A stretch of DNA of 64,000 bases, from the NCBI GenBank assembly GCA_038496445.1, contig JALMLS010000354.1, forward strand, positions 1 through 64,000, read 5' to 3'. Source of the stretch: Trichosphaerium sp. ATCC 40318 (taxonomy: Eukaryota; Discosea; Flabellinia; Trichosidae). The translations under genes were made by a program, and so were the position numbers. Below, one piece after another: positions 33,049 through 44,848 of the stretch. How positions within the stretch are numbered: position 1 is the first letter of the stretch; every line of letters starts with the position of its first letter. A model generated the notes under the pieces. It had not been told where the DNA came from. It worked only from the letters and a program-made list of their open reading frames with translations, and did not search any database.

Positions 33049-35522
33049 TTATTTAATTTTTTTCTTTTTTTTTTTAGTGTCGACTTCGACTTTTTCTTTT
33101 TCGTTTTCTTTTTCATCTTTGTACAACCATTTCAAAAATACACTTCGTAGATACTTTCCAGCTATGAAACATCTACGAGTAATAGAATACATCGCCTTTA
33201 ACCCTATAACAACTAACAATAAACCAGCTGTGAGCAACAGACCTACAAATCCGCATTTAGAAAAAACAACCAAAAAAACAAAAAAGATAAGAGCGCTCAC
33301 CCATCTCCAAGTGTTCCAGGTCTGGAACCATCACCCACCAATCCCATGATGGTGGTAAAGGTGGGCAAGTGTTATTAGAGGTCTGTAGTATCCGGAGAGT
33401 AAAATCATCTAAGGGCTCATAGACCCAAGGAACATCGTTATGTCGGGTCTAGAAAACTTGGTTTAAAAAAACAGATTCGAAATGATTTGTGTCACGTACA
33501 ACAGCGCGAGCAATCTTGAGCCCGTATCCGAAGCATGTGCTCGTGATTAATAATAATATCAGTGTACCCAAAACAAATACAAGGGCTTCCTCTTGCGTAT
33601 GGACTTCAGCTTTGAGCTGCTATAAAAACCAGTCAAAATCAACAAAACTACAAAATAGCTTGTTTCGTACATCACTTGGTGGTGGGCCAAATATCCGTCT
33701 TGTTACACGCTTTAGATATGTATCAATGAACTCAGGCATAAAAAATCGAAGCACTAGCTTTAAAATATTCAACACAGAGACAAAAACAGCATTGACAACC
33801 GCCCTAACAAAAACAAAAAAAAAAGTTAGTTTCAATTGAAAAAAAAAAAACAAAAAAACTTTGAAGCCACTCCATAGAGTATGTAGATAGTAAATTATTT
33901 TAATACCAATTTAAATGCGTACCGTATATTCATGGTTGATTTTACAACTTCAATCAATACACCAAGGACATGCATAAGGAGAGTTTGAATTGGAGAAAAA
34001 AAATCGACAACACCAATTACTTCGAAAAAATATCCAGCCGCATGAATACAAGGTGTTAATAGATACCACCACAGTATTGATGTTTTAGCCCATAAAAAAT
34101 TAAAGTCAATCACCCTCACAGTGGCCTTTAGTATAGCCCAAAAGTGAGTTGTAATGACCATATAGAAGGACAATATAACGATCCAAAACGGTCTACATAT
34201 GACTGATATGATGGGTCCAAAAATTGGCGCCAATATGCTCCAAACTGGTTGACAGTAGTAAGATAAAGGCCAAAGAATTAGTTTGATTAGTAGTTCCCAA
34301 GGTGCATAGAAAGCATTGAACCAATCAGATCGTTTTAAGTAGTTCAGAAAATACTCCATAAGAACTATCAAAATCACTTGTGCAATATAACGTGCTATTG
34401 TCCACTTTGTGACGACTTTTGTCTGATACCAGGCGTCTTGACGCCAAGATTTCGCAGGCTATGAAACGTAAGATAAAATAAATCAAAAAAAAAAACAATT
34501 AAAAAATAAATCGCACGTGGGTTTAATAAATGGCACGTTGTGCCACTTTGAAAGTTGACAGTTCATACTACTTTACACAATGTGTACAAAAAATAAAAGG
34601 TAAAAAGGTGGCAGGTACCTTTTGTGGGTTTGCAGCAAGAGCGAGAGGTAGTGTCGTTTCGTTTTTTTCTTGATATTTTTGTACACTTTTTAATACAGCT
34701 GAACACGTGCTTGGATCGCCTAATTCTAGCGGTTTACGCCCGTAACTATCCTTTAGGTTGGTATCTGCGCCACGAATAATGAGAAGTGAAGCAACCTGTA
34801 CGTTCAAGTGAGCCATAACGGATTAAAAAGAAAATCCAAATAAAATCCAAAAAAAGAGCCACTTGTGACTTGAGCGTTCAAGTGTTCAGCACTTGTTGAA
34901 ACGATTGTTACTAGTAAGTACTAGAATGGCAACGTGCTATTTGACGCGCTGTGGGGAGAACTTTGAAAAACCACCAAAAACTGGGAGTGTAGTACCTTGA
35001 TTTTGTTGCTATTCATTGCTAGATGTAGCGGTGTATATCTCTCTCTGTTACGGGCACTTAACAAGGCTCCCTCGTCCAATAACATTGCCACAACCTGTAC
35101 ACGTCATCATATTAGCGCGGGAATAAATTACGACTAAAATGGGCGGCATTCAAGGGTGTATACGTGTGTAAAGAAAAATAACGTTAAGAATTTCTGATAA
35201 ATGTAAAACACCTCCTGGACCATAGCCACACGCGTGCAGTGTATAATGGTTGGGTTTTACACTCCATGCTGTTCATTCGATACCACAGTGTATCAAATCC
35301 AGCGGACAATTGTAAAAATACGTTCCGTACCTTCGTACTACCTTGTAGAGCAGCATAGTGGAGTGGAGTGAACCCAATCTGATCCATGTCATTTATATAC
35401 ATACTTTGAGTCTTCATAAGCTTAGCTAGTGCCTGGGCATTCCCTTGCTGGACTACTTTAAATATTTCTGGCACACGAGGGGATGGAGGCGTATGAACCA
35501 CTGAGCTCTCCATACGAGGCAT
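33049..35522 (-). CDS. ankyrin-repeat, multi-pass membrane protein
   Basis: The ATG at 35522 begins MPRMESSVVHTPPSPRVPEI. Ankyrin repeats follow: DMDQIGFTPLHYAALQGSTK, RNRERYTPLHLAMNSNKIK and SLLIIRGADTNLKDSYGRKP. After the third, an exon joins into SWRQDAWYQTKVVTKWTIAR and long hydrophobic stretches LIKLILWPLSYYCQPVWSIL, IFGPIISVICRPFWIVILSF and VLGVLIEVVKSTMN. Later exons give AVVNAVFVSVLNILKLVL, ALVFVLGTLILLLITSTCFG and AGLLLVVIGLKAMYSITRRC, ending in a charged KDEKENEKEK-type tail. At least five or six membrane segments are likely. No channel signature is certain. The first intron is long, about 240 bases. Confidence 0.65.
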
Positions 35523-35897
35523 TTTATATCAATACAGTGCCATGAGCGGTTATACAATTACACTAATGCCTATTTATCGAAATTTCGTAAATATCAGAAC
35601 AAGGCCTTGTTGCAACGTCAACACAAGTCAATAAACATAAGACAATCACTCACTTTTTGGCCTGCCATCCCTGTTTACAGATTGTAATAGTCTGGTGTAA
35701 TCGTGCGTATACCTTGTGGAGATTTTTTGAAAGTACAATGACGACCTCACTAGGTCCATCTTACACCAAGGAATGGTGCTTGCAAGGAGCGTACTAGCTG
35801 ATTGAGTGTAGGGTGCAAGTGTTTACGGCACGTGATTACTGTGTGGTGTTCATGTTACTATACAAGGGTTTTTTATTTCTTTTTTTCTTTGACACTA
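35523..35897. other. intergenic between the ankyrin-membrane gene start and the nucleotidyltransferase end
   Basis: Short unremarkable frames. A CACGTG lies at about 35830. Confidence 0.4.
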
Positions 35898-38471
35898 TTA
35901 CTGCTGCGCACAAAGTGTGTTATGATGCTTACTATCAACGGACATAGCATAACCACGTTTGAATTCATAAATAAGGACAGCTAAGCTCTTTTCATCCACA
36001 TTTTTAGCGAGATTGTGTGTCGTCTAAGGCAAAGACATTAATTTCAATTCCAACAGAGAAAAAAAAGCTGTAAAAAAAAAAAAACTGTTGCTTGACAGCT
36101 CTAATGCTCACCTCAAAAGGATCTTCAACAGCCAAAAAATAATGAAGCTTCTCTTCATCCTTCTCTAGTGTCCATTCCTTCTCAGTTTTGCTCAAACGCT
36201 TACCATACTTTACACTAACAACAGAATTTTGATAATCAAAATCATACGCATACTGTCTAAAAAATCCTGCAACCAATCTTCCCGTAGACTCTCTATTGGC
36301 TCCAAAAGATACACGCACTTTTCTAATGTCTGTGTAATAAGAACAATCAAAACCTGAAATCTCAACATGTTCCATATCATCTTTATGATATGATTGAAGA
36401 CAAGGAAGAACTGGAGAAGGTAACATTTGAAGGTAGTTGATGCACATCATAACCAAGCAATAAGACGATAACGTTCCTTCAAATACACTATTTATAGACC
36501 GTGCTCGAGCCCAAAATTTTAAAAAGTACGCTATAAAAAAAGAAGATAAGAAGACTGAACCAAAAAACCAGAAACAAAAAGTTTCAAAAAAAAAAATGTG
36601 TAAAATCGAAAACGCACCAAGCTGTTGTGCACGTGTGTCTACAAGCATATAATCCCTAACTAAGTTTGTGTTCTGTACAGCAAGCCTATTATTAAGGCAA
36701 ATATCACAAGATAACCTGGTATCAGCATCTACAATCTTGACAATAGGTACACGTGCACGATGTAAATCCATCACCTTTGTAACGGAATCCTCTAAAAATG
36801 TTTGGTCAGAAAACGCTAATGAAACACGTGAAACGCACCTTTACGCAATCTCTCGGCCATATCATGAATAACATCAGAATACTCTTCTGGTTTTACTTTA
36901 AGTTTAAATACAGTGACATCTATTACAAAAAAAAGTCAGCGAAAGTCGTGATCACTTTAGAAAACGAGAATATTCAACAAACGAAAAAATGATGATGTAA
37001 TCGTACCTAGGTCAGCACTTCTCATACCCAACCCTGACGCTGTAGAACCAAAAGGTTTCACTTGTGGACCTTGATCTTCATACCATTGGTTCATCCACTT
37101 TTGGAGTTTCTCAAGCAACTGTTTCCACTTTGCTTTGTCCTGGTCTGTTGCTTTTCTCCTGTTAAATACTTTGGCAACCTGTGTCGACAGCTGATCACTT
37201 GTCAACCTGTCTACAGATACCTTCTCTTTAGGTCTATGCCAAGGCATAGGCTTCCACCCACCACCTTGTATACGTTCGTCTACTGTCCTTAAAGCACCTC
37301 TGCCTCTGCCACGACCGCGAACTGAGTTCTTTCTCTTCTTATTTGTATTTTTAGCATTATCTATGCCTCTGTCCTTGTCAATCCATCGCTTGCCTTTTTT
37401 GCCCTTGTTCTTGTTTCCACTACGATCTTGGCCTTGTCTACCTTGTTGACCTTGTCGTCCTCGTCCTCCTCGACCTTGGCCTTGATTTTGACGACCATTA
37501 TTATTTGAAGCAGGCTTGGTTCGTCCTCCTTTGTTTTGTGTCTGCTTTCTTTGGTTACCTCCTTTTTTGTTTGATTGCGTGGGTGCCGCTCCAAGTTTAG
37601 GATAATCAGAATCTAGTTTATCTTGCTTTCCACGCTGCTTAACCGGTTCTGCACCCAAGCTTGGAAAAGAAATGTCATCAACAGCAATCACATTCTGTTG
37701 CTCTTTTGGATGCGATTGTTCCGGCTGCCTCTTCTTTACTTCCTTCTTACCACGCCCCTTATTATTGTTGCGTCTCTGGCCTTTTTGTTGACCTTGTTTT
37801 CCTTGCTTAGATTGCTTTCCTTGTTGTTTTGCATGTTGCCCTTTTGATCCCTGTTGTTGCTTTTGCTGTTTTTGTTGTTTTGGATCTTTTTTTGGTTGTT
37901 CATTTTCCTTGACAGGTTTCGGTACAACCTCTCCCTGTTGTGATCCTTTCTTCACTTGGACTTCATTTGATTGTTGTTGCGTTAATACCACTGGTTCTGG
38001 CGGAGTAACAAGTCGTGGAGACTCCCTTTTTTGTAACTCTTGAATACCTTTACTTACAATCGCTTGAACATCAAATGGTTCCGCAGCTTGTTGTTCATTA
38101 CCATCCTTTTCATTAGCGTTTTGTCTGCTCCCGTGCTGATTTTCGCCCGTCTCAGAGAGTGAAGCAGGGTTCATCTGACCCTCAATATCGGCCAAAGAGA
38201 ATGTACCTTTTAAATGAACTAAAGGAGGTCCAGGACGTGGCGGCATCATACCAGGAGGAAATGGAGGCATATGACCATGAGGAGACATATGGGGAGGTCC
38301 ATGAAAACCTTGCATAGGAGGCCAACCATAACCTGGAGGCGGTCGAGAGAAGTTGCCTGGTGGAGGTCCATAAGGTTGATAGAACTGTTGAGGAGGCCAT
38401 GCATTGAAACCAGGAGGTGGAGAAGGGTGACCAGTCCGATCCTGAGGTTGTTGATGGCTATTAGGATGCAT
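35898..38471 (-). CDS. Cid1/Trf4-type non-canonical poly(A)/poly(U) polymerase with disordered N-terminus
   Basis: The ATG at 38471 opens MHPNSHQQPQDRTGHPSPP, Pro/Gly-rich then Gln/Lys/Gly/Arg-rich for about 450 residues, with RGG/RGR-like basic tracts. The nucleotidyltransferase core starts near 37060 with FGSTASGLGMRSADL, followed across an intron by DVTVFKLKVKPE, giving the D-L-D metal-binding pair. VPIVKIVDADTRLSCDI supplies the third Asp. The central domain has FWARARSINSVFEGTLSSYC and LVMMCINYLQMLPSP. The end is HNLAKNVDEKSLAVLIYEFK. The family adds untemplated A or U to RNA 3' ends. The long basic extension may bind RNA (inference). The ATG at 38471 was chosen because upstream codons look like 5' UTR. 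Confidence 0.83.
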
Positions 38472-39280
38472 GGGTATTCCTTTATTTAAGAGTGTTAGCA
38501 GATGACAAAAAAAGGAAAGAAGTGTTAATTTAAGTAAGAGACGTGGCCACACGCCAATTGTGGCGAAAAAAAAAAAATCGTGTTTGGGAAACGGGTGTTA
38601 AAAATGAAAGTAGCGCGCTAGCGTAGGAATAGTGCATAGCTACAACCATTTCAAGCGCGATAAAGCGTGTTGTGACACTTTTGCTTAAAACGGTAAATTA
38701 ATGCGTTTGATGCGTACTTGGATCGAGGGGAAGTGGTAAATTGAACAGCTGGCTCAAAAATGATTGGTCTCCTGGACGTAGGTTTTCGAAACCATAAAGC
38801 GCCAGTAGCGATCGTATAGCGCCAGGGTGTTCCTTTTTGATCGGTTAAACATGGTATGGGTTTAGTGTTTACGTACTTGCTGAAAAACTGTCGGAAGCCA
38901 CGTTAAATAAGTTCCGTGCGTCTCAGCGCCGATTGGCAACTTTTTTTGTAGCAAGATAAGATTACCCTTTTCAATACTCTGTAAGCTCTTGCAGCACTAT
39001 CAAACTAACATTACGACCACAAACAGGTTACGCTAAGTACCTGTGTGTTATTACTTGCGTATGTTATCCTAAAAACAGGACTAGGTACGCTTTGTTCCAT
39101 TCAATAGCTTATGAGCTGATAGGAATACGTTATGCCTTAAATTCTGTAAGTCGCAACAAGTGACACTTGACACAAATGTCTGATATTCTATTGTACGCGA
39201 TAGAAACCACTAGCAAACCTCACAAACAAAAAACTGTAGACAAGCGGGTAGATAATATAGAATCTATTCTAACAAGCTTT
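38472..39280. other. intergenic, no gene seen
   Basis: About 800 bases between two minus-strand genes. No protein-like frame or RNA gene was recognised. Confidence 0.45.
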
Positions 39281-42200
39281 TTATCTCTTACCAGCCGGTT
39301 GCGTGGCCGAACGAGCTGCGTCAAACATGTAACCAGGTAGATAGCCTTTTTGTATAAAAATGTTAGTCGTCAACGCAGACAAATAATTTATGTCTTGTAC
39401 CTTCTACTACGCGACGAGAAAGACCACTGAACTTGCAAAAGTCTTCCAAAAAAATGATTGTATTTGATAGCTCAACAGGAAAGTTACCTTTATCCCTTGC
39501 CCTTTGGCTAAAAAAAAAGGATACACATTAGAAATGAGGCCAAAAAAAAAAGAAAAGAAAAAAAAAAGATCTGACGTCAACAGTCGTTTTCTTATTTGTT
39601 GGTACGTACGCGCCAATTGCAAACTCGGTATTCGCACGAACATACTGACCCAAGAAGCTTAAAAATTTTTGTGTGTTTATGGAATGAAACTGCTTGAGCA
39701 CTGTAATAATACCAACTAAAAACGCTGTAGCATCTATAGCATTCTTACTCGTCTTAGGCATCAACAATCCTAGATATTCTTTAAGTCAACCACAAAAAAT
39801 CACAAATACGTCATTTTTGGTTTAAATATCCAAAATAATCCTTTTTACGTACCCAAGTGGCGGTTGTATACATATTTCGGCATTTGAGAAATAACATTAA
39901 GCGCAAGAATTAATGAAAAATTTTCAATTGGGTCAGTTGTCATGTAAATCTTAGCGAATGGGTTATGTAAGCCAGAGTGCTCAACGTATTTAGCAACTTC
40001 TCCGAGGAGGGGGTTATCTTCAGCAGGATAAGGCTTTTCATCAGGACTACAGAGATGTGAGTAATCAAAAAAATCAATTGCTCCAAAAAAAGGAGCCTGA
40101 AATGAGTGTGTTCGTACTTTCTGTAGTGAGCGCGAACATCAGTTATTAGAGCTTTATTCATAATATCTAATGCGTTACACAGCATATTAGACTCAAGTTT
40201 GCATGAAAACTATATATCTCTGTAAGTATTGAACTGAAGAACAAATTTTCAAAGAAAAAAAAAAAAGATAAAATGATAGATACCTTGAGCATGTTCGAGA
40301 TTTGCCGACGTATTAATTGTTTTTGTCCTAGAGCTGATACAGCATTTGTCATAGGAGTCCAGAACTTGGCAGTATCTATAATTTATCGATAAGAAAGAAT
40401 GTTTGACATGTCTAAGTACTAATACCTTTAACAACTTGTTGGTAAATTTTATCTCCATTTTTAGGAATGTTGGTTGTTGGATTTAGCGCCTTTCCAGCCG
40501 CTACGATTTTAACGCCATAACGTGCTTTGGTCTAAAAGGTATTAGTGTAAAGTTAAATAACAAAATAGGCTTACAAGTTCGCGAAGCTGTGTCGCAAGTT
40601 GGCCAAGATCACGAGCCATACGGAAGCATAAAAGTCTGTCGAGTCCAGTGATACCAAACACACCGATAGCACGTTGCATCAGAGAAAGTGTTTTTATGCC
40701 AACTAACTCTCTACCACTAGTGTCATACCAACCACTAAGCCTGTCCAAGAATATAGTTTTGGAGAACCTAAACAGACAAAGTTAGTTAGTTCCACACTAA
40801 CACATGACTTATTTTTATTGTCTTACCCAGTGTGCAACAGCAACTCTTGACATAAACGTCCAATGAAGTTTACATTAGAGTCAATAGGCGGTAGTACAGG
40901 TATAGGTATCGTTTCCGATTGGTACATTGATTGCCATGAGAATATCTTCTTTTTTAAGAACGAATTACATTCCTGGAAATAGTTAGTTATTACCCCAGCG
41001 GATTATGATTAAATTACGCACTTGTTCCACTGCAAAACTGACGATCCTTGAGAACTCTTCTTGCCATATTTTTAATCCATATATAGCTACGTAATCTTGC
41101 ATGTCTTTGTGATAGTCAAAGAAATTTGAGTGTTTAACAAAACAAAGGTAAAAAAAAGAAAGGATACACATAAAAGATTGCTGGAAACCATTCAATTGGA
41201 CAGACAAGGTACGTAATTTGCCCTCAAACTCTTGAATCTTGTGTGACTGAAACACAAGCGTATTGTGCAGAGAGCTATTGAGTCGGTATACAAGCTCTTT
41301 TCTAATTCCGTCTTGTAAGGTAGAGTTAAGGCAACAAAAATAAAAAATAAAAAAACTGAATAAAAAACTAGTCAAAAAGGATATCAAGCATTTGCTTTGG
41401 CTCCACTTCAATTACACCTACAAGAGTAGTAGTCATAGCAAGCATTCCCCGTGTGAAAACAGATATACGATGCGTGAGTTTAGACAGCTTGGCTCTTGTT
41501 TCAAGCTGTGCATACCTAAAACCAGTTTTAGCAAAAAAAGCCAACAACAAAAATTCTCCGCACTTTTCACGGAGTTCATCTTTCTCAACTTGTGTTGGTA
41601 GCTCCTTCATGACAGTTGTTTGGAGTTTGATGATATCATTCAAAATATCAAACATACTCTTAGGCACAACACTGAGTACAGTGCGCACAAATGCTAAGAA
41701 AAAACATTGTTAACATGACTATAGGTCACATGGTCGGAAGAATACGCACCAACAAGTTCGTTTGAATAGTAGTGAGATACAGACACCAAATCATTACTCC
41801 CAGCAGCTAGGATTCTAACTAGAGGTACTTCTAAAGCGTTGGCAAGCTTCAAAAACAGAGAACGCAATTTTACAACAGAATTGGGTTGGCTGCAACATTA
41901 CAATTAGTATTGTACTGATTTAATCATATTGCGTACCTTCTAATACGAGCTTGCATATACTTTACATAGTCTACAATAACATCTCTTGCATAAGCAACAT
42001 CAGTAACAATTTGGAAGATTACAAGCTGATTCTCTGTAACATGTAGAATTCTGATCATTTGTTGAAGTGTTTTACGTGTTTCAATAAGTGATTGTCTGAT
42101 ACGAATATCTGTTTCAATCTAGAAGAAAAAAAAATCCAATGTAAGCCAAGAGCAACATACAAGAAGGACTTGTCAGATCAAGGTTTTCAGGGGGGGTTTT

Positions 42201-44711
42201 TTTCAATTGAAAACAAGTTTGTACTTGATGAAGTTGTTCGACTTCCTCCAATGCTTGAATTAGTTGCTGCATCTTACGACCTGATACTGTTGTATCGTTA
42301 TAATCTAATTCGATAATCTAAGACCATTTTAGTTTATGCGTCATGTTCAGCAGTAAGTACTTACTTGTTTCGAGATTTCACTAAACCAGTTTTTTAAACC
42401 ATCATTAGTTGTTACTTTAATCAGTTCACCATATTCTCCACCGAAGACTTTACCCAAATCAGCAGCTCTATTTTATACAAAACATAAGTAAATTGAGCAT
42501 CACAGAGAAGTAAGAAAAAAAACGCACTTGTCGCTACTCTCTTTCTTCAATTTGTTCCATTTTTCTTCTTTTGTCCTCAAAAAATCCAAAAAAGCGTTTT
42601 TCAAAATAAACTCAAACTGTGCTGTATTGAGCAACAATAACAACAACTTGCTCTTGTCCATGCCTTTGATACTCAATTAATAATCAAGTAATAGCGAATA
42701 AAGAAAGATGTACCCTTGTTCATAATATCAGCAATCTTGGCATTGCAAGTTGTGTTTGTGTCTTTTCTGAAGTCAAGGAAATTGAAATACAAAATCCAAT
42801 GGTGCTAAAAGAAAAAAAAAACAAAGAAAAAGAAGGATACGCAAGATGAGCCATCTCAGGGTTGCATTACAATCGCGAAGTACACCCATAAGAGTATTTC
42901 GTTTCTGTAGGATAAATCGCTCTACGAGGACACCTTCACTCAATAGACCTCCCTCACCTATAACTTAGTTAACAACATGTTTGGAAAATGAAAAAAAAAA
43001 ACAAGTCAGTACCCATCAACACTTTTAACATCTCAGCTCCTTTTCTCAAGTGTAATGCTTTCAATTTAGTGACATTTTCAGGTCTCAATGTATTCGCTAA
43101 TGCGTTCTTTGCAGCAGTATAAGGAGCCCTTGATACCAAGAAATTAATACAATGGAGACCTACTTTTTCGAATACAAATTTGTCTTACCAGGCACTTCCC
43201 AAGTCAACAATGAAACCTAGATAATAGACAATAACCCAATTATCTGGAAAGTGCTTATCTACAATCTCACGCATGATAGCCTATCATAAAATTTAGGTTG
43301 GTACGGTGAATACACCAACAAAAAATTAAACAAAAAAGAATGACGCACTGGCTCTTCATTTAGTATGTCTGGAGCAAAATATAGAATGATGTAAAGCATT
43401 TGTGCTTGAGTTGACAAAGCAGTTGATCTATGCATTGGTTTTGGATATGCCTAGAAAATGTCATTAGCTGTGAAACAGTATTTTCGAGAATTTACAAAAA
43501 AATGAAAGAAAACCGAAGAATTGCTTACTTGGACGTAGTTATAAATGTCATCTGTTCTTAACCGTGCGACAATCATCTCAACTACCTAGCAAACAAAGTG
43601 GTAAGTATAAACACAAAGAAATATAAACGCGAATTGGAGTACCTTCTTTGGAACGCTAACACGTGAGAAGTACATTTCAGGATACTTTGCTGGTCTCTTC
43701 CTGCCCTTTTTCGCGTTTTCAGCATACCCTGTTCTCGCGCAAAGCTTACAAACTTCATCAATAAGCATGACTTCATTGGAACCCTAAAATAAAAGCAGTT
43801 AGACATGCTCACTTGTTTAACTTTAATCGAACATTTTTTACGTGTCAGTCAATAGGTTGTAACGTACAATGTATCTCAAGTATGAAATAAGCATACGCTC
43901 CCTTACAACACCAGGTATACGAAGATCGAGAAGGATAAGCATAACACCAAATAGGTATAAACCCTCTGTTATTAATTGTTTACCATCAGAGTCAGTCAAA
44001 ACATTCTAAAGCGAAAGTAAACAAAAAAAAAGCAACATGTGCCAAACAATAAAAAAAAAAAGGATTTTTGATTTCCCACGTGATTGAAACGTACTTCAAG
44101 TGTTTGTTGTATATAAATGCCTTGCTCTATATCCTCAAGCCATTGTACATAATCAGTCACATACTTGTAGATACTCTCAAATAGAAGGTAAAACCTCTTG
44201 AGAATCTCCATATGATTTTCTTTAAACTCTGCGTCTAGTTCTAACAGTTCCTTTTGTCAAGTGAAGGAGAATAATTTTTTTTTTTGGATTTTTTTTTATC
44301 AGCGTTAAAAACGCTGCGAGTCAATTTTATGAGCGTAAAAAAATCAAATGGTAGCGCTGAAGCAGCTTCTGAAAAGTTTGGAATCAACAAAACATTTTGA
44401 AACAAACTTTTCGCTAGAATGTTTCTTGAGTCTTAATCGTTGTTCAGGATACGGCACTGTTCTCTATAATTTGTTCCATGCGATCTGAGTCTTGTACGTA
44501 TTCAAACGCAAACAGAATTTTCTCATACTTTCTGGTAGGGTTCTTCAGTAGTGGTGGGATGTGTGCTGAGAGTCTCAGTAACTCTGCGATTATTGAGTTA
44601 CCACGCGACACAATGCGTAATATCGTCTGCCCACAAACATTTGAGTTATCTAGAGGGATTTTAGAGCGGTGACACGCTATTAAAAACGTTTTCAGTACCT
44701 AAGAATTGCAT
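39281..44711 (-). CDS. WASHC5: strumpellin, WASH complex subunit 5
   Basis: About twenty exons give a full-length strumpellin. The start is MQFL, spliced to [20 protein letters not shown] and [14 protein letters not shown]. Further blocks are [93 protein letters not shown] and [15 protein letters not shown] in the same order as the animal protein. The C-terminus is GLSRRVVEG joined to [20 protein letters not shown], stop at 39281-39283. Strumpellin is a scaffold of the WASH complex that drives Arp2/3 actin nucleation on endosomes. The gene is head to head with DWY-repeat gene 2, with ATGs about 140 bases apart if the start proposed for gene 2 is right. Identity is firm, exact exon borders approximate. 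Confidence 0.92.
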
Positions 44712-44848
44712 AGCTATCAAACAAGCTTCAATACATTAAAAAACGCGGTGTGGATGTCTCGTTAACGTGAAATTTGAGGCGTGACTTGTTACTCTGATTA
44801 AGTGTTGTGCCATTGCTACGCAACTCTATATTGCCACACAATAGGCAA
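44712..44848. promoter_or_regulatory. short divergent promoter, strumpellin / DWY gene 2
   Basis: Only about 140 bases separate the strumpellin ATG from the first proposed exon of the divergent DWY-repeat gene. It is AT-rich and lacks an obvious TATA box. Inference from gene arrangement only. Confidence 0.35.

Noticed and set aside
36997..38552. Extended start of the nucleotidyltransferase at 38552 (MWPRLLLKLTLL...)
   Set aside because: The upstream codons look like leader sequence and the Met at 38471 begins the typical Pro-rich region.
44680..44711. A 22-base intron at the strumpellin start
   Set aside because: It leads to an in-frame stop. A 49-base intron gives the conserved N-terminus.
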